A DNA stretch of 64,000 nt from Collinsella tanakaei (GCF_030373545.1 NZ_JAUDCO010000005.1:124001-188000), one strand, 5' to 3'. Positions 9,079 through 21,035 are shown, numbered from the stretch's first letter. Notes: generated from the sequence alone by a model not told the origin. A program made the numbers and translations.

Positions 9079-10511
9079 ATCGTCGCGCAGCATCGGCTGC
9101 CAAGTGGTCTATTGCCACTGAAGTTCTTGTTAAAGTAGTTTCGCCGATAACGCAGCTTGTCCTCGCACGCATTCTTGCGCCCGAGGCATTCGGTATGGTT
9201 GCCACCGTCACCATGGTAACGAGCTTTGCTGACATGTTCTCTGATTCCGGTTTTCAGAAATATCTAGTCCAACACGAATTTGAAAACAATGATGATCTAT
9301 ACCATAGCGCTGATGTGGCTTTTTGGACTAACATCGGTATTTCTTTCGGTTTGTGGGCGGGTTTCGCTTTGTTTCGCGATGAAATCGCCGCTCTTGTGGG
9401 GAGTCCGGGTCTTGGTTTTCCTATAGCAGTGGCATGTGCATCTCTTCCGCTCACTTCGTTCTCTAGCATACAACTTGCGCTATATCGTCGTCGGCTTGAT
9501 TTCAAGACCATCATGCCTGTTCGTGTGGCGACGGCGTTGGTGCCGTTTATCGTTACCGTGCCACTCGCTCTAGCGGGCGCTGGGTTTTGGTCGCTCATCT
9601 GCGGTACGATTGCGGGTAATGTTGTTACTGCGCTTGCATTAACCGCTTTGTCACCCTGGAAGCCTCGCTCATATTACTCCCGTGCTCTCTTGCAGGAGAT
9701 GTTTGCTTTCAGTGGATGGTCGCTGCTTGAAGCGATAGCAATTTGGGCGACCTCTTGGGCTGGTACATTTGTCGTTGGAAACTTGCTAGACGCTTACCAT
9801 TTAGGGCTATATCGACAGCCTATGACGCTTGTCAATTCGGCTTTTAATTTGATTACGAACGCCACGACACCTGTGCTTTTTTCATCGCTGTCGCGGCTTC
9901 AGGATTCTATGGAGGAGTTTCGATCGTTCTTTTATCGCTTCCAGTTTAACGTTGCCATGTTCGTTCTCCCTCTCGGTTTCGGAATATACTGTTTCAGAGA
10001 TTTCTTAATCGACTTGCTGCTTGGTAGCCAATGGCATGATGCAGCCCTCATGCTTGGATGTTGGGGGCTGTCTACAGGTATTATGGTGGTGTTCGGGCAT
10101 TATTGCAGCGAAGTATTTCGCGCTGTTGGCAAGCCTAGGACGTCTCTGCTGTGCCAGTGCGTTTATATGTGCGCCATGGTTCCGACCTTATATGTTTCTG
10201 CATCCGCTGGTTTTAACCAATTGGTCGTTGCTAATTCTGCGGTTAGGTTTGTGGGCGTATTGGTTGATCAAATCATGGTGGGGCGTATTGCAGATATTCG
10301 ATTCAGCCGGATTCTCTTGGGCGTTCGCACTCCTTTGATTGGGTCGTTCATAATGGGTGCTGTCGGTCTTTTGTTTGTTGCGTGGGCGGGTGGTTCTTGG
10401 CTCTTCAATTCGATGGCGATTATCGCTTGCGTCATTGTTTACGTTTTGGTGACCCTGCTTTTTCCGGAGGGAAGGGCTTTCTTGAAAAAAAACGTACTGG
10501 GTAGGCTATAA
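9063..10511 (+). CDS. Lipopolysaccharide/oligosaccharide flippase (Wzx-like, MATE/MOP superfamily)
   Basis: A 482-residue membrane protein with 12-14 hydrophobic segments. The N-terminus (KWSIATEVLVKVVSPITQLV, then LARILAPEAFGMVATV) is characteristic of the polysaccharide transport proteins WzxC/PST. The ATG at 9063 follows a strong GGGAGGG ribosome site; the longer frame runs into the pseudogene. Expected role: flipping undecaprenyl-linked repeat units across the membrane for the Wzy-type polymerase encoded upstream. Confidence 0.87.
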   Translation: MPNSLNRRAASAAKWSIATEVLVKVVSPITQLVLARILAPEAFGMVATVTMVTSFADMFSDSGFQKYLVQHEFENNDDLYHSADVAFWTNIGISFGLWAGFALFRDEIAALVGSPGLGFPIAVACASLPLTSFSSIQLALYRRRLDFKTIMPVRVATALVPFIVTVPLALAGAGFWSLICGTIAGNVVTALALTALSPWKPRSYYSRALLQEMFAFSGWSLLEAIAIWATSWAGTFVVGNLLDAYHLGLYRQPMTLVNSAFNLITNATTPVLFSSLSRLQDSMEEFRSFFYRFQFNVAMFVLPLGFGIYCFRDFLIDLLLGSQWHDAALMLGCWGLSTGIMVVFGHYCSEVFRAVGKPRTSLLCQCVYMCAMVPTLYVSASAGFNQLVVANSAVRFVGVLVDQIMVGRIADIRFSRILLGVRTPLIGSFIMGAVGLLFVAWAGGSWLFNSMAIIACVIVYVLVTLLFPEGRAFLKKNVLGRL

Positions 10512-10553
10512 CGGCTTTTGTCCTGCGCAACCTAGGCTTTGTGGGAGATATAT

Positions 10554-11057
10554 ATGAACGATGAGGAAGCTGTTGCAATGTATTTTGATGCCCGGGAGGT
10601 TCTTTTGGCATCCGGAAGTGGCTTGATAGCGAGGCTTTCCGCACGCGTGCGAATGAGATGGGTTTTAAATAAATATCCCTGTTGCAGCATTCCTTTGTCT
10701 GTGTCTATCTCTCCGTTTACAGCGCCGCATGGGTTTCACGGTGTCTTTATTTCTTCCGGTGCCTCAGTTGGAGGGAGGTGCGTTATTTTTCAGGATGTAA
10801 CCATCGGTTCCGTAACGACGAATGGAAGCCGTCATCCCGGTGCGCCTCGTATAGGCGATAACTGCGTGATTGGTTCAGGAGCAAGGGTTATCGGCGGCAT
10901 TACTGTTGGAGACGGATGCAGAATTGGTGCTAACTGCGTTGTGTGCGAGGACGTGCCTCCTAATTCGACAGTCGTTCTCGAAAAGCCACGGGTTTTAGTC
11001 CGAAATAATCCGATGCGAAACGGACACTCAAGTTGGAGTGAGTATGAATCTCGGTAA
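10554..11057 (+). CDS. Hexapeptide-repeat acyltransferase (serine acetyltransferase-like)
   Basis: A 167-residue protein whose second half is a left-handed beta-helix of hexapeptide repeats (IFQDVTIGSV, IGDNCVIGSGARVIGG, VGDGCRIGANCVV) with the His of the SRHPGAPRIGD segment in a catalytic-type position. This matches the SAT/WcaF-like acetyltransferases of capsule clusters, which O- or N-acetylate sugars with acetyl-CoA. The ATG at 10554 follows GTGGGAG. It overlaps a small downstream ORF by 14 nt. Confidence 0.8.
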   Translation: MNDEEAVAMYFDAREVLLASGSGLIARLSARVRMRWVLNKYPCCSIPLSVSISPFTAPHGFHGVFISSGASVGGRCVIFQDVTIGSVTTNGSRHPGAPRIGDNCVIGSGARVIGGITVGDGCRIGANCVVCEDVPPNSTVVLEKPRVLVRNNPMRNGHSSWSEYESR

Positions 11058-11190
11058 TCAGTTTGCGCGACGGATAAATCGACTTCTTCGTTTTTCTGTC
11101 GATAAGCCATCGGCCCGCGTTTTTGCAGGTCGAAGTTCAATACTAATGCAATGGATCAATAATGAATTGTTGAAGGGAAGCCATGTATAA
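11044..11190 (+). CDS. Small ORF, 48 aa, unknown
   Basis: An ATG at 11044 preceded by GGAGTGAGT opens a 48-codon frame (MNLGNQFARRINRLLRFSVD...) ending TAA at 11188-11190. It overlaps the acetyltransferase by 14 nt and the epimerase start by 8 nt, a layout typical of coupled operon genes. It is basic, with no recognised domain. It could equally be a remnant of a longer transferase or chance. The good ribosome site is the main support. Confidence 0.35.
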   Translation: MNLGNQFARRINRLLRFSVDKPSARVFAGRSSILMQWINNELLKGSHV

Positions 11191-12208
11191 GAACGTCCTT
11201 GTGACTGGGGCTGCGGGTTTCATCGGAGCGTTTCTGTCACAAAAACTAGCTTGCGAAGGCGTTTGCGTTGTTGGGCTTGATAACTTGAATGCTTACTATG
11301 ACCCCGATATCAAAGAGAATCGGTTGCATATGCTCGGTGAGGCTGATGCGTGTGGACATTTCAAATTTGTTCGAGGCGACCTTACTGATGCTGCTCTCGT
11401 CGAGCGCCTCTTTGCGGAGAACGAGTTTGATGTTGTTGTAAATCTTGCCGCTCAGGCGGGCGTGCGCTACTCGATCGACAACCCCAAGGCGTACATCGAC
11501 TCCAATCTCATCGGCTTCTACAACATTCTCGAAGCATGCCGCCACCATCCGGTGAAGCATCTTGTTTTTGCCTCGTCTTCTTCGGTCTACGGTGGCAACG
11601 AGAAGGTTCCGTTTTCGGAGGCAGATCAGGTAGACCACCCCGTGTCGTTGTACGCTGCTACTAAGAAGGCTAACGAGCTCATGGCCCATGCATACTCCAA
11701 GCTCTACGGCATACCTTGTACGGGTTTGCGCTTCTTCACGGTTTACGGCCCTATGGGCCGTCCTGACATGGCTTATTTCAAGTTTGCCAACACGCTTCGT
11801 GCGGGAGGAACAATCCAGATCTACAACATGGGCGATTGTCGGCGCGACTTTACCTACATAGACGATATCGTCGAGGGCGTCGCGCGCGTCATGGACCGCG
11901 CTCCTGAGGATTGCGGTACGGGCGCGAGGTACAAGGTCTATAACATCGGCAATTCAGAGCCGGTGCAGCTTCTCGAGTTCGTTGATACGCTTCAGCATGT
12001 GCTCGTGGAGGAGGGCATTCTTCCGGAGGACTATAACTTTGACGCCCATAAGGAGCTCGTTCCCATGCAGCCGGGCGATGTGGTGGAGACATACGCTGAC
12101 TGCTCAGTACTTCAGCGAGATTTTGGATACAAGCCTGCTACAAAGCTCGAGGATGGCCTCCGCGCCTTTGCCAAGTGGTATCGGGAGTATTACCTCGCTA
12201 GGCTGTAG
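11183..12208 (+). CDS. UDP-glucuronate 4-epimerase (NAD-dependent epimerase, CapI-like)
   Basis: A 341-residue extended short-chain dehydrogenase. It shows the NAD motif VTGAAGFIGAFLS, DNLNAYYDPDIKENR (a hallmark of UDP-glucuronate 4-epimerases), AAQAGVRYSIDNP, a catalytic YAATKKANE preceded by SSSSVYGG, and RRDFTYIDDIV. It would interconvert UDP-GlcA and UDP-GalA. Its substrate is made by the UDP-glucose dehydrogenase at 15.4 kb. The ATG at 11183 has a GAAGGGAAG ribosome site. Confidence 0.9.
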   Translation: MYKNVLVTGAAGFIGAFLSQKLACEGVCVVGLDNLNAYYDPDIKENRLHMLGEADACGHFKFVRGDLTDAALVERLFAENEFDVVVNLAAQAGVRYSIDNPKAYIDSNLIGFYNILEACRHHPVKHLVFASSSSVYGGNEKVPFSEADQVDHPVSLYAATKKANELMAHAYSKLYGIPCTGLRFFTVYGPMGRPDMAYFKFANTLRAGGTIQIYNMGDCRRDFTYIDDIVEGVARVMDRAPEDCGTGARYKVYNIGNSEPVQLLEFVDTLQHVLVEEGILPEDYNFDAHKELVPMQPGDVVETYADCSVLQRDFGYKPATKLEDGLRAFAKWYREYYLARL

Positions 12209-12248
12209 GGGTTTGTAGAAGCATTTGCCCGCAAGGGAGGAGGGACGC

Positions 12249-15200
12249 TTGAAGTCGGTTTTCAGCATATTACATATTACTGATTTCCACATTTCCGATC
12301 AGCTGCCCAACAGTTACGAGCAAAGAATAGTACACGCTGTTGAAGCCGCGATGACAGCGGTCGATAGTGGGCTATTATTCATCGTCGTCTCTGGGGATAT
12401 CGCATTTTCTGGCGCTGCAGCAGAATACGATGAGGCGGCAAAACTCTTCTCATGTCTCCGCGATACCATCGGAGGTCAATATAAGGGCAGCGTTGAGCTA
12501 GTCATAGTCCCTGGGAATCACGACGTTGACAATCCTCCTGAGTCCATTCCTACAAAGCGGGGGGCGGCAGGGTGGGAGGAGCAGCTCTCGAAGATGGATA
12601 GCTTCTTCTGCTTTGCCTGCTGTATGGATATGGACTGGGAGGATAGGGGCGCTCTGGCCGTCAGATTCTCTCTTCCGACTGAATCCGGCTTTTCTGGAGT
12701 CCGCTTTTGTTGCCTGAATACCGCCCCCTTCTCAACTAGGACTTTTGACAAGGGTATTCATATCCTTTCACAAAGCGCGTTTTCATCACTGAGGAAGGAC
12801 TCTCCCTTGGAACTGTCCGTCGTAGTTGCGCACCACGGACCAGAGTGGCTCGATGACGCACCAAGACTTGAGTTTATTGCCGAAGCATCAAAATCCACTG
12901 ATTTGCTTTTGTTCGGCCACGAGCACCGTGGCGATACGATTGTTGAGTGCGGACTTTCTGGGAACAAACTGCCCATGTTCAAAGGCGGTACGTTTTCGCT
13001 TGGTGAGGAGGGGGAATGCACGTTCACTGTGCTCAATGTGGGCCGTTTGAAAAATGGGAAATACCCGGTCGACGAAACCAGGTTCCAGTGGGACTCCTCC
13101 TCTCGGAGCTTTAATAAGCGTTTGAGCGGGAGTTTGAACGCTAGGCTAAAGACACAGGTTCCGAGGCCAAAGGAGGAGTATCTAGAAGGTCTTTCCAACG
13201 ATATGGAAAGAGGAGATTTCTTTAATGAGTCGTTCTCGTTTCCGAGGCTCAGGAGCGAGGGACTGTTATTACCGGAGGGTGACGGCCTGGCAGCGAGCCG
13301 GTCCGTTGAGATACAGTCTGCAGAGGACTTCTTCTCCTATCTTGAAGAGTGGGATTTCGTGGAGGTTGCTGGTCCTGCCGGGTCGGGAAAGAGCTGCCTT
13401 GCGAAGGACATCTATATCGAATGTACGCGTCGTGGTCTCATCCCCGTGCTGATTCATCCGAACAATTCAACTCATGCATTTAAGACGACTCTCACCGCCT
13501 TGGTGGCAGAACAATATGGCGAGGAGCCAACGACAGTCGCAGCGTTTCGGCAGGCGCCCAGGGAGAAGCGGATTATAATCGCGGACGATTTCCATAGGAT
13601 AAAAAAGCAAAAACAAAACAATCCTGAACGACTTGTATTGGAGATGCTCGAATCGTTTGGCAAGGTTGTCATCACGGTGCCTGATGATAACGATACGGTC
13701 GTGCGAGCTTTGCTGGAAGGTGATGCGAGCGAATACGTGGCATGCGGAAGGGTCCGACTTTGCGCATGCACCAAGCAGGTACGCGAGCCGTTAGTGACGA
13801 GGCTCTGTCACGCCGCTGGGCTCGATGGTAAGGATACAAAGAGGATGATTAAGGCCGTGGACAGGGCCGTCAGCGCTCACGCTGGACTTTTTATGCTTAC
13901 TCCTGCTTTTGTGACGCAATACGTGAACTATTTCTTGGCGCATCGGATTGAGATGCTCTCGCAGGAGGAGCTTCCCTTCAAATATATCTTTGATGCCAAT
14001 ATTCGCGAGGAGATGGGCAGGAAGGCAAAATCTAGCAGCAAAAAGCGTTGGGACGCTCAAACTATTGACGCTGCGATTGCGGCGCTTCAGGACGTTGCGC
14101 TGCGGATGCATCGCGGTCGAAGGTCCGTGATGGATGTCAATGAGTTGAGTGCTGCGATAGTCTCCTATGCGGAATCGCACGAAGTCAATATCGTGCCCCG
14201 CGATGTCATCGAAGCGGCCAAGGAGGCAAGAATCCTGACGCTTCTCGAGGACGGTAGCAGCTATATGTTCTCGAGCCTGTACATGCACGCGTACTTCGTT
14301 GCTAAGCGCATCGATGACGCCCTCGATTTGGGCGAGCCTGATACTGATGGTCAAATCGATCGACTGCTGGATGAAATCTGTTTCCCAGTAAATCGGGAAA
14401 TAATCGTATTCCTTGCCCATCTTAGGCTGAGTTCTGATTTTCCGACGAGGCTTATTGAACGTGCACGGCGTATTGTGGGGGATGGGGCGCCACAGGATTT
14501 GCTCGATCCCGGAAAGCATCTATCCCTGCAACCGCTCCTTGGATTAAAGGTTTCCATGATGAACAGGGAGAGATCGCAGAAGGTAGCCCTGTTCGAGGAT
14601 TGCATCGAGGATGATGGGAACGCGAGGATTGGGAGCATTGAGTACGCTGATTACTACGACAACGACCTTAGGGAGCTGAAGATACCAATTGTGCGCGCGC
14701 TCATGGCGGTGAAGTATGCCGAATTGGCAGCTGGATACTTGGTCAAGCATTTTGCGCGGATGCCGGGGGAGGCGAAGAGGGAAATCAGGAAAGCCGTTTT
14801 TCAGATTCCTCAGGGTGCTGCCGCTCTCGCAATTACGGATATAGATGATCGATTTGATGGATTGGTCAGTGGCATCAATAAATCTATATCGGACGGAATA
14901 AAGAGTCGTTCGGATGCAATGACGCGGTCCCGTAGATTTGTCTCTGCTGTTTCGATAAGTATAATATACGGCTTCATGGGCTCTGTTGTCTCGCATGCCG
15001 CTGATGGTCGGGCAACCGTGGATTATCTATTTGGTATCGAGGACGAATCGTTCGGATGCTGCTTGGGCGAGTTGTTTGCCCTGCTCGCTATTGGTGAGTC
15101 TGAAAGTTTCGTCGATCTTGCGGTCAAACTGGCTGGTCGAGAGCGCAGGGCAAATCATCAAATAGAGCTCATTTTGATTAAGGTACTGGTAAATCAATAT

Positions 15201-15311
15201 CTACATGAGAATGATAGTATTGGCGTGGGTGCCAAACACAGGCTATTGCGCGAGGTCTTTGGCTTGCCTGGAGACTCATCGAATGCGCTCCTGGGTCTTC
15301 GGAGTCCCTAG
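12249..15311 (+). CDS. Metallophosphoesterase-STAND NTPase fusion, probable immune/conflict protein
   Basis: A 1020-residue two-part protein. Residues 1-260 are a calcineurin-like phosphoesterase with the full metal set: D12 and H14 in HITDFH, GD at 49-50, GNHD at 89-92, H195 in AHHGPEW and GHEH at 223-226. A linker leads to a P-loop NTPase with GPAGSGKS at 375-382 and a Walker B-like IIIADDFH near 441-448, then about 550 mostly helical residues. A nucleolytic/hydrolytic effector N-terminal to a STAND NTPase and a long helical sensor is the build of Avs-like antiphage proteins; that function is inferred. The TTG at 12249 follows AGGAGGG. It interrupts the polysaccharide operon and reads like an insertion. 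Confidence 0.75.
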   Translation: MKSVFSILHITDFHISDQLPNSYEQRIVHAVEAAMTAVDSGLLFIVVSGDIAFSGAAAEYDEAAKLFSCLRDTIGGQYKGSVELVIVPGNHDVDNPPESIPTKRGAAGWEEQLSKMDSFFCFACCMDMDWEDRGALAVRFSLPTESGFSGVRFCCLNTAPFSTRTFDKGIHILSQSAFSSLRKDSPLELSVVVAHHGPEWLDDAPRLEFIAEASKSTDLLLFGHEHRGDTIVECGLSGNKLPMFKGGTFSLGEEGECTFTVLNVGRLKNGKYPVDETRFQWDSSSRSFNKRLSGSLNARLKTQVPRPKEEYLEGLSNDMERGDFFNESFSFPRLRSEGLLLPEGDGLAASRSVEIQSAEDFFSYLEEWDFVEVAGPAGSGKSCLAKDIYIECTRRGLIPVLIHPNNSTHAFKTTLTALVAEQYGEEPTTVAAFRQAPREKRIIIADDFHRIKKQKQNNPERLVLEMLESFGKVVITVPDDNDTVVRALLEGDASEYVACGRVRLCACTKQVREPLVTRLCHAAGLDGKDTKRMIKAVDRAVSAHAGLFMLTPAFVTQYVNYFLAHRIEMLSQEELPFKYIFDANIREEMGRKAKSSSKKRWDAQTIDAAIAALQDVALRMHRGRRSVMDVNELSAAIVSYAESHEVNIVPRDVIEAAKEARILTLLEDGSSYMFSSLYMHAYFVAKRIDDALDLGEPDTDGQIDRLLDEICFPVNREIIVFLAHLRLSSDFPTRLIERARRIVGDGAPQDLLDPGKHLSLQPLLGLKVSMMNRERSQKVALFEDCIEDDGNARIGSIEYADYYDNDLRELKIPIVRALMAVKYAELAAGYLVKHFARMPGEAKREIRKAVFQIPQGAAALAITDIDDRFDGLVSGINKSISDGIKSRSDAMTRSRRFVSAVSISIIYGFMGSVVSHAADGRATVDYLFGIEDESFGCCLGELFALLAIGESESFVDLAVKLAGRERRANHQIELILIKVLVNQYLHENDSIGVGAKHRLLREVFGLPGDSSNALLGLRSP

Positions 15312-15380
15312 TTGAGTTGGTGCGCATTCAGCGAACATCAGGAGAGATAGATTCAAGTTCTTTGAAAATTGGAGACTGAG

Positions 15381-16640
15381 ATGAAGATTGCCGTTGCCGG
15401 AACTGGTTATGTAGGTCTTTCGCTTGCTGTTCTGCTTGCGCAGCATAACGAAGTGCACGCGTTGGATATTGTGCCTGAAAAAGTTGAGATGCTCAACCGT
15501 TTTGTGTCACCTATTCGCGACGCAGAAATTGAGCGTTTTTTTGCAGAAACCAAGGCGGGTGACCGGACGCTTGATATTAAGGCAACAACTGATGTGGCAA
15601 CGACATATGCCGATGCGGAATTCGTTGTGGTTGCAACGCCGACCAATTACGATTCCGCGCGGAACTTTTTCGATACCTCTTCCGTTGAGTCGGCAATCGA
15701 TGCGGTCCGTTCTGTGAATCTCCATGCATGGGTGGTGATCAAGTCGACCATCCCTGTAGGATACACTTCGCGTCTCCGCGAGGAGAGGGGAGATGGTAGA
15801 ATCATCTTCTCGCCGGAGTTCTTACGCGAGGGACATGCGCTCTATGACAATCTTCATCCTAGCCGTATAGTAGTGGGGGCCCCCACGGATGACGACGAGG
15901 CTCGCGCTGCCGCGGAGCGCTTCGCGGCTCTGCTTGCCGAGGGTGCCGATCCTGCAGAGCATGATCGCGTGAACGAGGATGGTTCGACTGGTATTCCCAA
16001 GCTCGTACTCGGTCTCACGGAGGCCGAGGCGGTCAAGCTCTTCGCTAACACTTATCTGGCGCTGCGCGTCTCCTACTTCAACGAGCTCGATACCTATTGC
16101 GAGGTGCGTGGACTTTCCACCACTGATGTCATCCGCGGCGTGTGCCTCGAACCGCGTATTGGGTCGTTCTACAACAATCCGTCCTTCGGCTACGGTGGCT
16201 ACTGCTTGCCCAAGGACACCAAGCAGCTACTCGCCAACTACAAGGACGTGCCCCAGAACCTCATCGAGGCGATTGTGGACTCCAACCGTACGCGCAAAGA
16301 CCACGTGGCAGACGAGGTGCTCACGCGTGTGAACGAGCTTGTGTACGCGGGCGTTTCCGCGCCGACCGTGGGTGTGTACCGTCTCACCATGAAGAGCGGA
16401 TCGGACAACTTCCGTGCGTCTTCTGTCCAGGGCATTATGAAGCGCGTGAAGGCCAAGGGCGTTCCCGTGGTGGTCTATGAACCGACGCTGGACGATGCGA
16501 CGTTCTTTGGTTCTGAGGTGATGCACGATCTCGCAAAGTTTAAGGAGCGCTGCGACTTGATTATCGCTAACCGCTGGAGCGATGAGCTTTCGGACGTGGC
16601 GGAGAAGGTGTATACCCGCGATCTGTTCCGTAGGGACTGA
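15381..16640 (+). CDS. ugd: UDP-glucose 6-dehydrogenase
   Basis: A 419-residue nucleotide-sugar dehydrogenase. The Rossmann motif is [13 protein letters not shown], with [28 protein letters not shown] and the catalytic cysteine in [15 protein letters not shown], the signature of UDP-glucose (not UDP-ManNAc) dehydrogenase. It converts UDP-glucose to UDP-glucuronate for the 4-epimerase at 11.2 kb. The ATG at 15381 has GGAG 7 nt upstream. GC content rises along the gene, the 3' two-thirds looking more like the host average. Confidence 0.92.
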   Translation: MKIAVAGTGYVGLSLAVLLAQHNEVHALDIVPEKVEMLNRFVSPIRDAEIERFFAETKAGDRTLDIKATTDVATTYADAEFVVVATPTNYDSARNFFDTSSVESAIDAVRSVNLHAWVVIKSTIPVGYTSRLREERGDGRIIFSPEFLREGHALYDNLHPSRIVVGAPTDDDEARAAAERFAALLAEGADPAEHDRVNEDGSTGIPKLVLGLTEAEAVKLFANTYLALRVSYFNELDTYCEVRGLSTTDVIRGVCLEPRIGSFYNNPSFGYGGYCLPKDTKQLLANYKDVPQNLIEAIVDSNRTRKDHVADEVLTRVNELVYAGVSAPTVGVYRLTMKSGSDNFRASSVQGIMKRVKAKGVPVVVYEPTLDDATFFGSEVMHDLAKFKERCDLIIANRWSDELSDVAEKVYTRDLFRRD

Positions 16641-16669
16641 GTTAGTTTGATCGTGCGAATGGAGAGCCG

Positions 16670-17770
16670 ATGTCTGTTATGAAAATACTGCTTGTCTTTG
16701 GCACTCGCCCAGAGGCAATCAAGATGTGCCCACTTGTAAACGAGCTCAAGCGGCGTCCTGAGCAGTTCGAAACTGTCGTTTGCGTAACCGGTCAGCATCG
16801 CGAGATGCTCGATCAGGTGCTTCGCGTCTTTGACGTTAAACCGGATCATGATCTCGCGATTATGAAGCCCGGCCAGACGCTTTTTGATGTGACGAGCGAT
16901 GTATTGCTCAAGATCAAAGAGGTCTTAGAACTTGAGAAGCCCGATCTAGTGCTGGTTCACGGCGATACGACGACCTCGTTTGCGGCGGCGTTGGCAGCGT
17001 TTTATTTGCAGATCCCTGTCGGCCATGTCGAAGCTGGCTTGCGTACAAACAACCTGTATTCACCTTGGCCGGAGGAGTTTAACCGTCAGGCCGTGGACGT
17101 CATCTCGCATTGGTACTTTGCTCCGACGGATACTGCCAAGGAAAACTTGTTGTCCGAGGGCAAAGACGCTGCGCGTATTTTTGTGACGGGTAACACGGGT
17201 ATCGATGCGCTTGGTACTACGGTCGATGAGGGTTATCAGAATCCGGAACTCGATTGGGCGGGAGATTCCCGTCTGATCCTTATCACCGCCCATCGCCGTG
17301 AGAATCTGGGTGAGCCCATGCACCGGATGTTCCGGGCGATCCGTCGCGTTATGGAGGAGCATCCGGACACAAAGGCGATCTATCCCATTCACATGAATCC
17401 CCAGGTTAGGAAAGCTGCACACGAGGAGCTTGATGGTTTTGACCGTTTGCGCATCATCGATCCTCTTGAAGTCGTAGATTTTCACAACTTCATGGCTGTG
17501 TCCCATCTTATTCTCACCGATTCCGGCGGTATCCAAGAGGAGGCACCCTCGCTGGGAAAGCCCGTACTGGTGATGCGTGATACGACCGAGCGCCCCGAGG
17601 GCGTGGCTGCCGGAACGCTTAGACTTGTGGGGACCGAAGAAGAGACGATTTATCGCGAATTCACGCGCTTGCTCGACGACCCGGCTGAGTACGAGGCGAT
17701 GTCGCATGCGTCCAATCCGTACGGTGACGGCCACGCAAGCGAGCGGATCGCGGACGTGTTGGCTCAGTAA
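16670..17770 (+). CDS. wecB: UDP-N-acetylglucosamine 2-epimerase (non-hydrolysing)
   Basis: A 366-residue GT-B-fold epimerase: FGTRPEAIKMCPLV at the N-terminus, VHGDTTTSFAAALAAFY, HVEAGLRTNNLYSPWPEE, TAHRRENLG and a C-terminal DSGGIQEEAPSLGKPVLVMR. All are standard for WecB/MnaA. It makes UDP-ManNAc from UDP-GlcNAc, feeding the WecC-type dehydrogenase at 2.7 kb; ManNAcA is therefore a likely component of the polymer. The ATG at 16670 follows GGAGAG. A terminator hairpin follows within 40 nt. Confidence 0.93.
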   Translation: MSVMKILLVFGTRPEAIKMCPLVNELKRRPEQFETVVCVTGQHREMLDQVLRVFDVKPDHDLAIMKPGQTLFDVTSDVLLKIKEVLELEKPDLVLVHGDTTTSFAAALAAFYLQIPVGHVEAGLRTNNLYSPWPEEFNRQAVDVISHWYFAPTDTAKENLLSEGKDAARIFVTGNTGIDALGTTVDEGYQNPELDWAGDSRLILITAHRRENLGEPMHRMFRAIRRVMEEHPDTKAIYPIHMNPQVRKAAHEELDGFDRLRIIDPLEVVDFHNFMAVSHLILTDSGGIQEEAPSLGKPVLVMRDTTERPEGVAAGTLRLVGTEEETIYREFTRLLDDPAEYEAMSHASNPYGDGHASERIADVLAQ

Positions 17771-17799
17771 TTTGACTGACTCATTTCGCCGGTTTGACA

Positions 17800-17834
17800 A
17801 AGCCCACGTCTCCGATGGACGTGGGCTTATTCTT
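17800..17834. terminator. Bidirectional intrinsic terminator between wecB and the AbiH-like gene
   Basis: An 11-bp perfect stem (AAGCCCACGTC pairing with GACGTGGGCTT) with a 6-nt loop and T-rich flanks on both strands lies between two convergent genes, overlapping the end of the minus-strand one. Confidence 0.75.
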
Positions 17835-18984
17835 GACTACGACGTCCGTGATCAAGGTGCCACCAGGAATTGCTGTCGGAATCCTTGGAATTCTCCGAAA
17901 GATCTATGCCAAGATCGAAAACCTTAGAGTTCCTAGAAATGGCGATTCGCGACTCAAGGCGCGACCTTATATCGTTGTCGGAAATGCCAGCTCCGTTAAA
18001 GAAGCGAGCAAGTGCGGCGGCGTTCGCCCGTTGATTGTCACGAGGCAGGATGTCCGCATTGTTGCCCCATGCGTTAATCGCGAGGATGCGCTCCTCCTTG
18101 TCACTGTCGAGCCATTCCGCAATTGCCTTCCACCACGTAGCATCTGTTTTGCCCATTGCCATGCCGTAGATGCAAATGATGTCCGATTGAGCGATGAGCT
18201 GCAGCGTCTCGTTTTCAACGAGATCCCCACGTTCCAAGTTGAGGCGTGGCTTCACAATCGTATCGAGCGCCTCGGGGTTATCTCGGTATTCCGGAACAAC
18301 AATTTGCGATGCATCGTCAACGCCGGTGATGATGCCATGGCTATCGGCTAAATTGCCGTGAATATGCAGAACGCTGGAATCCAGTCTGCGCCCAAAGCTG
18401 CTGTATCCGAATGAAACAGAGTGCGAAAACTTGCCTGACTTGGATGCAGCAAGGAGCGCGCGATCGAGCAGTGTGGTGTAGTTGAAATTGACATAGCGTA
18501 TAGACCAATTGTCCTTGGCGTGGGCGGCAAGAACCTTCTGCATCTTTGCGCGCTGATCGCCGCGCATGCCATCTCGCATGCAGTTGATGGCCGAACGGTA
18601 GAATCGCTCTTCAAGCGCTGGCGTGATTTGAAGTGCGTCGATACGCTGGTTGATCTTAGTGATATATACGTGTAAATGGCGCGTGAAGTGCTCAATGGCC
18701 CACGCATACTGCTCAGAGTCGATGCCTGCGTTCGCACAAGCTTCTGCGAGTTTGCTGCCAAGCGCTGTCTCGAAATCGCCCCATGACTCGTAATCACTCG
18801 TGATGGCGGACTGAATGGTCGAGAGAAGTTTTGCCAAAACAGAATTGGGACCATTTTTGAGCGTTTCGGCCGACAGCTCTTTACTGACTTCCTGTAGGTA
18901 GCTATCAATAATGCTAAGCGGTTTTGTTGGGAGTTTGGCTTGCAGGTCAAAACCGTTGCCAACAAGATAAGTGATTCTAAGCAT
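17827..18984 (-). CDS. AbiH-like abortive infection family protein
   Basis: A 385-residue protein beginning MLRITYLVGNGFDLQ, the GNGFDL motif that opens AbiH family proteins. A central YVNFNYTTLLDRAL and HIHGNLAD, then a late IICIYGMAMGKTDATWW, match the family pattern, which resembles a SIR2-like Rossmann core. AbiH was first described in lactococci as an abortive phage resistance protein; its activity is poorly understood. I prefer the ATG at 18984 by homology; an upstream in-frame ATG at 19002 is possible. It is convergent with wecB. Confidence 0.75.
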   Translation of the reverse strand: MLRITYLVGNGFDLQAKLPTKPLSIIDSYLQEVSKELSAETLKNGPNSVLAKLLSTIQSAITSDYESWGDFETALGSKLAEACANAGIDSEQYAWAIEHFTRHLHVYITKINQRIDALQITPALEERFYRSAINCMRDGMRGDQRAKMQKVLAAHAKDNWSIRYVNFNYTTLLDRALLAASKSGKFSHSVSFGYSSFGRRLDSSVLHIHGNLADSHGIITGVDDASQIVVPEYRDNPEALDTIVKPRLNLERGDLVENETLQLIAQSDIICIYGMAMGKTDATWWKAIAEWLDSDKEERILAINAWGNNADILPRDNQRANAAALARFFNGAGISDNDIRSRLESRIAISRNSKVFDLGIDLSENSKDSDSNSWWHLDHGRRSQE

Positions 18985-19002
18985 ACAGACATCACGCTCC
19001 AT

Positions 19003-20929
<1,927 letters not shown>

Positions 20930-21035
20930 AGCATATGTCTCTCTGCGTTTGCTGCGCATGTTGAAAGAGAGGGGAATAGCCGGCCGGCACCGGGTATACT
21001 CGAATCACTATTGAGCGAAGATGGGGAGGGGCGAA

